A stretch of DNA of 64,000 bases from assembly GCF_003987145.1 (NCBI RefSeq), contig NZ_PIPL01000001.1, positions 1,488,001 to 1,552,000 of the forward strand, in the 5' to 3' direction. Every line of letters begins with the position of its first letter. The stretch's first letter is position 1. The notes beneath the pieces were generated by a model. The model made no database searches. It had not been told where the DNA came from and saw nothing but the letters and a program-made list of their open reading frames with translations. A program made the translations under genes and the position numbers. This stretch comes from Aliidiomarina minuta. Lineage in GTDB: Bacteria; Pseudomonadota; Gammaproteobacteria; Enterobacterales; Alteromonadaceae. Positions 62,846 to 64,000 of the stretch are shown piece by piece.

Positions 62846-63991
62846 ATGACACAGAGACAGTGGTTTAAATTACATGGGTGGTGTTCTCTGCCTATCTGGA
62901 TTTTATTCTGTTTTATCTGCATTACCGGAACCATTGCCGTGTTCAGTCACGAACTAACCTGGCTGTTTAATGAGAATGCCCGTGCAGTCAATCCTGAGAA
63001 CCTGCCCGCTAAACCCATTTATGAATTAATCAACATTGTGGAAAGCCAGTTTTCTACAGCAAATGTGAGCATGGTTCTGGTGTTAGAACCCTACCTGATT
63101 AACGCTGTCATTTTTTCAGATGAAAATATTCCCATGGGCATCGCTTATGTAAACCAGTACACCGGTGAGATTCAGGAAGTGAATCAGGGCATTACTTTTA
63201 TCAGCTTCATGCGTTCCTTACATAGCTGGTTGTTATTTCCCTGGCAGAATGGCTACAGCATTGGCTATTACCTGGTCTCGGCCATGTCTTTTGTGATGAT
63301 AGGCGCCCTGATAACAGGTTTGGTCATTTACAAAAAGTTCTGGCGCGCTTACACCCAGCCTAAAATACGTGTAAAGCAGGGCAAAAAATCACTGCTTACG
63401 GATCTGCACAAGCACGGCGGCGCCTGGTCGATATGGTTTCTTATCCTGATGAGCGTGACCGGGCTCTGGTATTTTACCCAGCAAGTGCTGTGGCACGCAG
63501 ACATCGATATTGACGAGCACCCGCCTCTTGTTCAGGTCGCGGACGTGCCTTTCGGCGATCGCGCACAACCGCCGGTGTCTGTCGAACAGGCACTGCAGAT
63601 TGCCGAGGCGCGTTTTCCCGATCTTCGCCCCAGTTTCGTCATCATGCCGGAACACAATCGCGACATGTTCAAAATCATGGGTGGGGGCGACTTTATTTTC
63701 TACGACCAGTCTGCCTACCGACTGGATATCAATCCCTGGACTGGTGAAATCGCCCGCACGAAATCTCCAGGCAATATGAACTCATTGCAGAGCATTCAAC
63801 ATCTGGTGGATCCCCTGCACTACGGCACTATTGGCGGCATCTGGACCAAAATTATCTGGTTTATGTTTGGTCTTATTCTTTCTGCCATGTCCATTACCGG
63901 CTTTTTAATCTGGGGTTCTCGCACCATGAAAGCCTCGAAAGCACAGCGGCTTGCTGCCTCGCAACACATGCAAAATGAAGGAGCTCACTAA
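62846..63991 (+). CDS. PepSY-associated TM-helix protein (iron-regulated membrane protein)
   Basis: The 381-residue protein has a membrane helix at 13-35, a periplasmic part, two helices near 145-170 and 190-215, a second periplasmic part with PepSY-like residues (AEARFPDLRPSFVIMP), and a last helix near 335-360. This is the PepSY_TM layout of proteins often next to TonB receptors for siderophores. A Fur-box-like site lies upstream. The stop codon overlaps the next start (TAATG), so it leads an operon running out of the window. The likely role is siderophore or heme reduction at the inner membrane, which remains unproved. Confidence 0.82.
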   Translation: MTQRQWFKLHGWCSLPIWILFCFICITGTIAVFSHELTWLFNENARAVNPENLPAKPIYELINIVESQFSTANVSMVLVLEPYLINAVIFSDENIPMGIAYVNQYTGEIQEVNQGITFISFMRSLHSWLLFPWQNGYSIGYYLVSAMSFVMIGALITGLVIYKKFWRAYTQPKIRVKQGKKSLLTDLHKHGGAWSIWFLILMSVTGLWYFTQQVLWHADIDIDEHPPLVQVADVPFGDRAQPPVSVEQALQIAEARFPDLRPSFVIMPEHNRDMFKIMGGGDFIFYDQSAYRLDINPWTGEIARTKSPGNMNSLQSIQHLVDPLHYGTIGGIWTKIIWFMFGLILSAMSITGFLIWGSRTMKASKAQRLAASQHMQNEGAH

Positions 63992-64000
63992 TGGCACGGC
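63991..64000 (+). CDS. Start of the next gene (partial, cut by window end)
   Basis: An ATG at 63991 overlaps the PepSY gene stop by one base and reads MAR before the window ends. The close coupling suggests it belongs to the same iron-related operon. Nothing more can be said from ten bases. Confidence 0.4.

Overview
The window is a chromosomal segment from a gammaproteobacterium, most likely of the order Alteromonadales or a close relative. The evidence is an ArcA-type regulator with a free-standing Hpt protein (the Shewanella arrangement), AcnB, an mdh/argR divergent pair, rplU-rpmA-obgE-folA and ispB in the usual gammaproteobacterial order, FolE2, a DUF3718 protein and several envelope lipoproteins. 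No tRNA, rRNA, prophage, intact insertion sequence or CRISPR array was found. Most of the segment reads as core genome. The less ordinary parts lie at 26-31 kb, 45-50 kb and 52-62.5 kb.

Layout. 0-3.8 kb: the end of a DUF342/FapA-like gene, rsmC, a membrane histidine kinase and an ArcA-like regulator. 4-8.6 kb: an ABC ATPase and a 1202-residue ABC permease fused to an M1 peptidase, bracketed by two nearly identical hairpins. 8.6-11.7 kb: an Arc-type Hpt protein divergent from folE2, then a DUF2726 protein and a CobD/CbiB-like membrane protein. 11.7-16.1 kb: a purine/methyl-cycle operon (PfkB kinase, ahcY) followed by a GNAT enzyme and an FAD oxidoreductase. 16.1-20.2 kb: DUF3718, folA, obgE, rpmA, rplU and ispB. 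20.3-24.8 kb: one 1502-residue propeller-PAS-GGDEF-EAL sensor. 24.8-26.4 kb: mdh and argR.

26.4-35.2 kb: a DyP-type peroxidase relative lacking its distal catalytic residues, gamma-glutamyltransferase, a glycosyltransferase, a nucleotide-sugar dehydrogenase, and acnB between two small unrecognised genes. 35.2-45.1 kb: a LysR regulator divergent from an RND efflux pair, an MFS transporter, a membrane-fused glycerophosphodiesterase and an AbgT transporter. 45.1-52.7 kb: an 86-bp MITE-like element, a large zinc protease, a PspB-like protein, a REP/BIME cluster, a non-canonical Nramp transporter, an M13 peptidase and ribA. 52.8-57.8 kb: a stand-alone encapsulated-ferritin-type protein, a lipoprotein esterase, a 2-hydroxyacid dehydrogenase, a glutaredoxin-MauE fusion, RDD and RlpA proteins. 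57.8-62.5 kb: a run of exported proteins and lipoproteins of unknown function, one of them frameshifted. 62.8-64 kb: a PepSY membrane protein behind a Fur-box-like site.

Functional links. AhcY and the PfkB kinase together recycle S-adenosylhomocysteine to AMP and homocysteine. The kinase, ArcA-like regulator and Hpt protein look like separated parts of an Arc-type relay. The strongest candidates for undescribed biology are the DyP paralogue with Cys/Trp/Gln in place of Asp/Arg/Ser, the EncFtn protein without shell gene or cargo tag, the Nramp homologue without the DPGN and MPH motifs, and the exported-protein cluster. All function calls come from reading motifs by eye. No database search was run.
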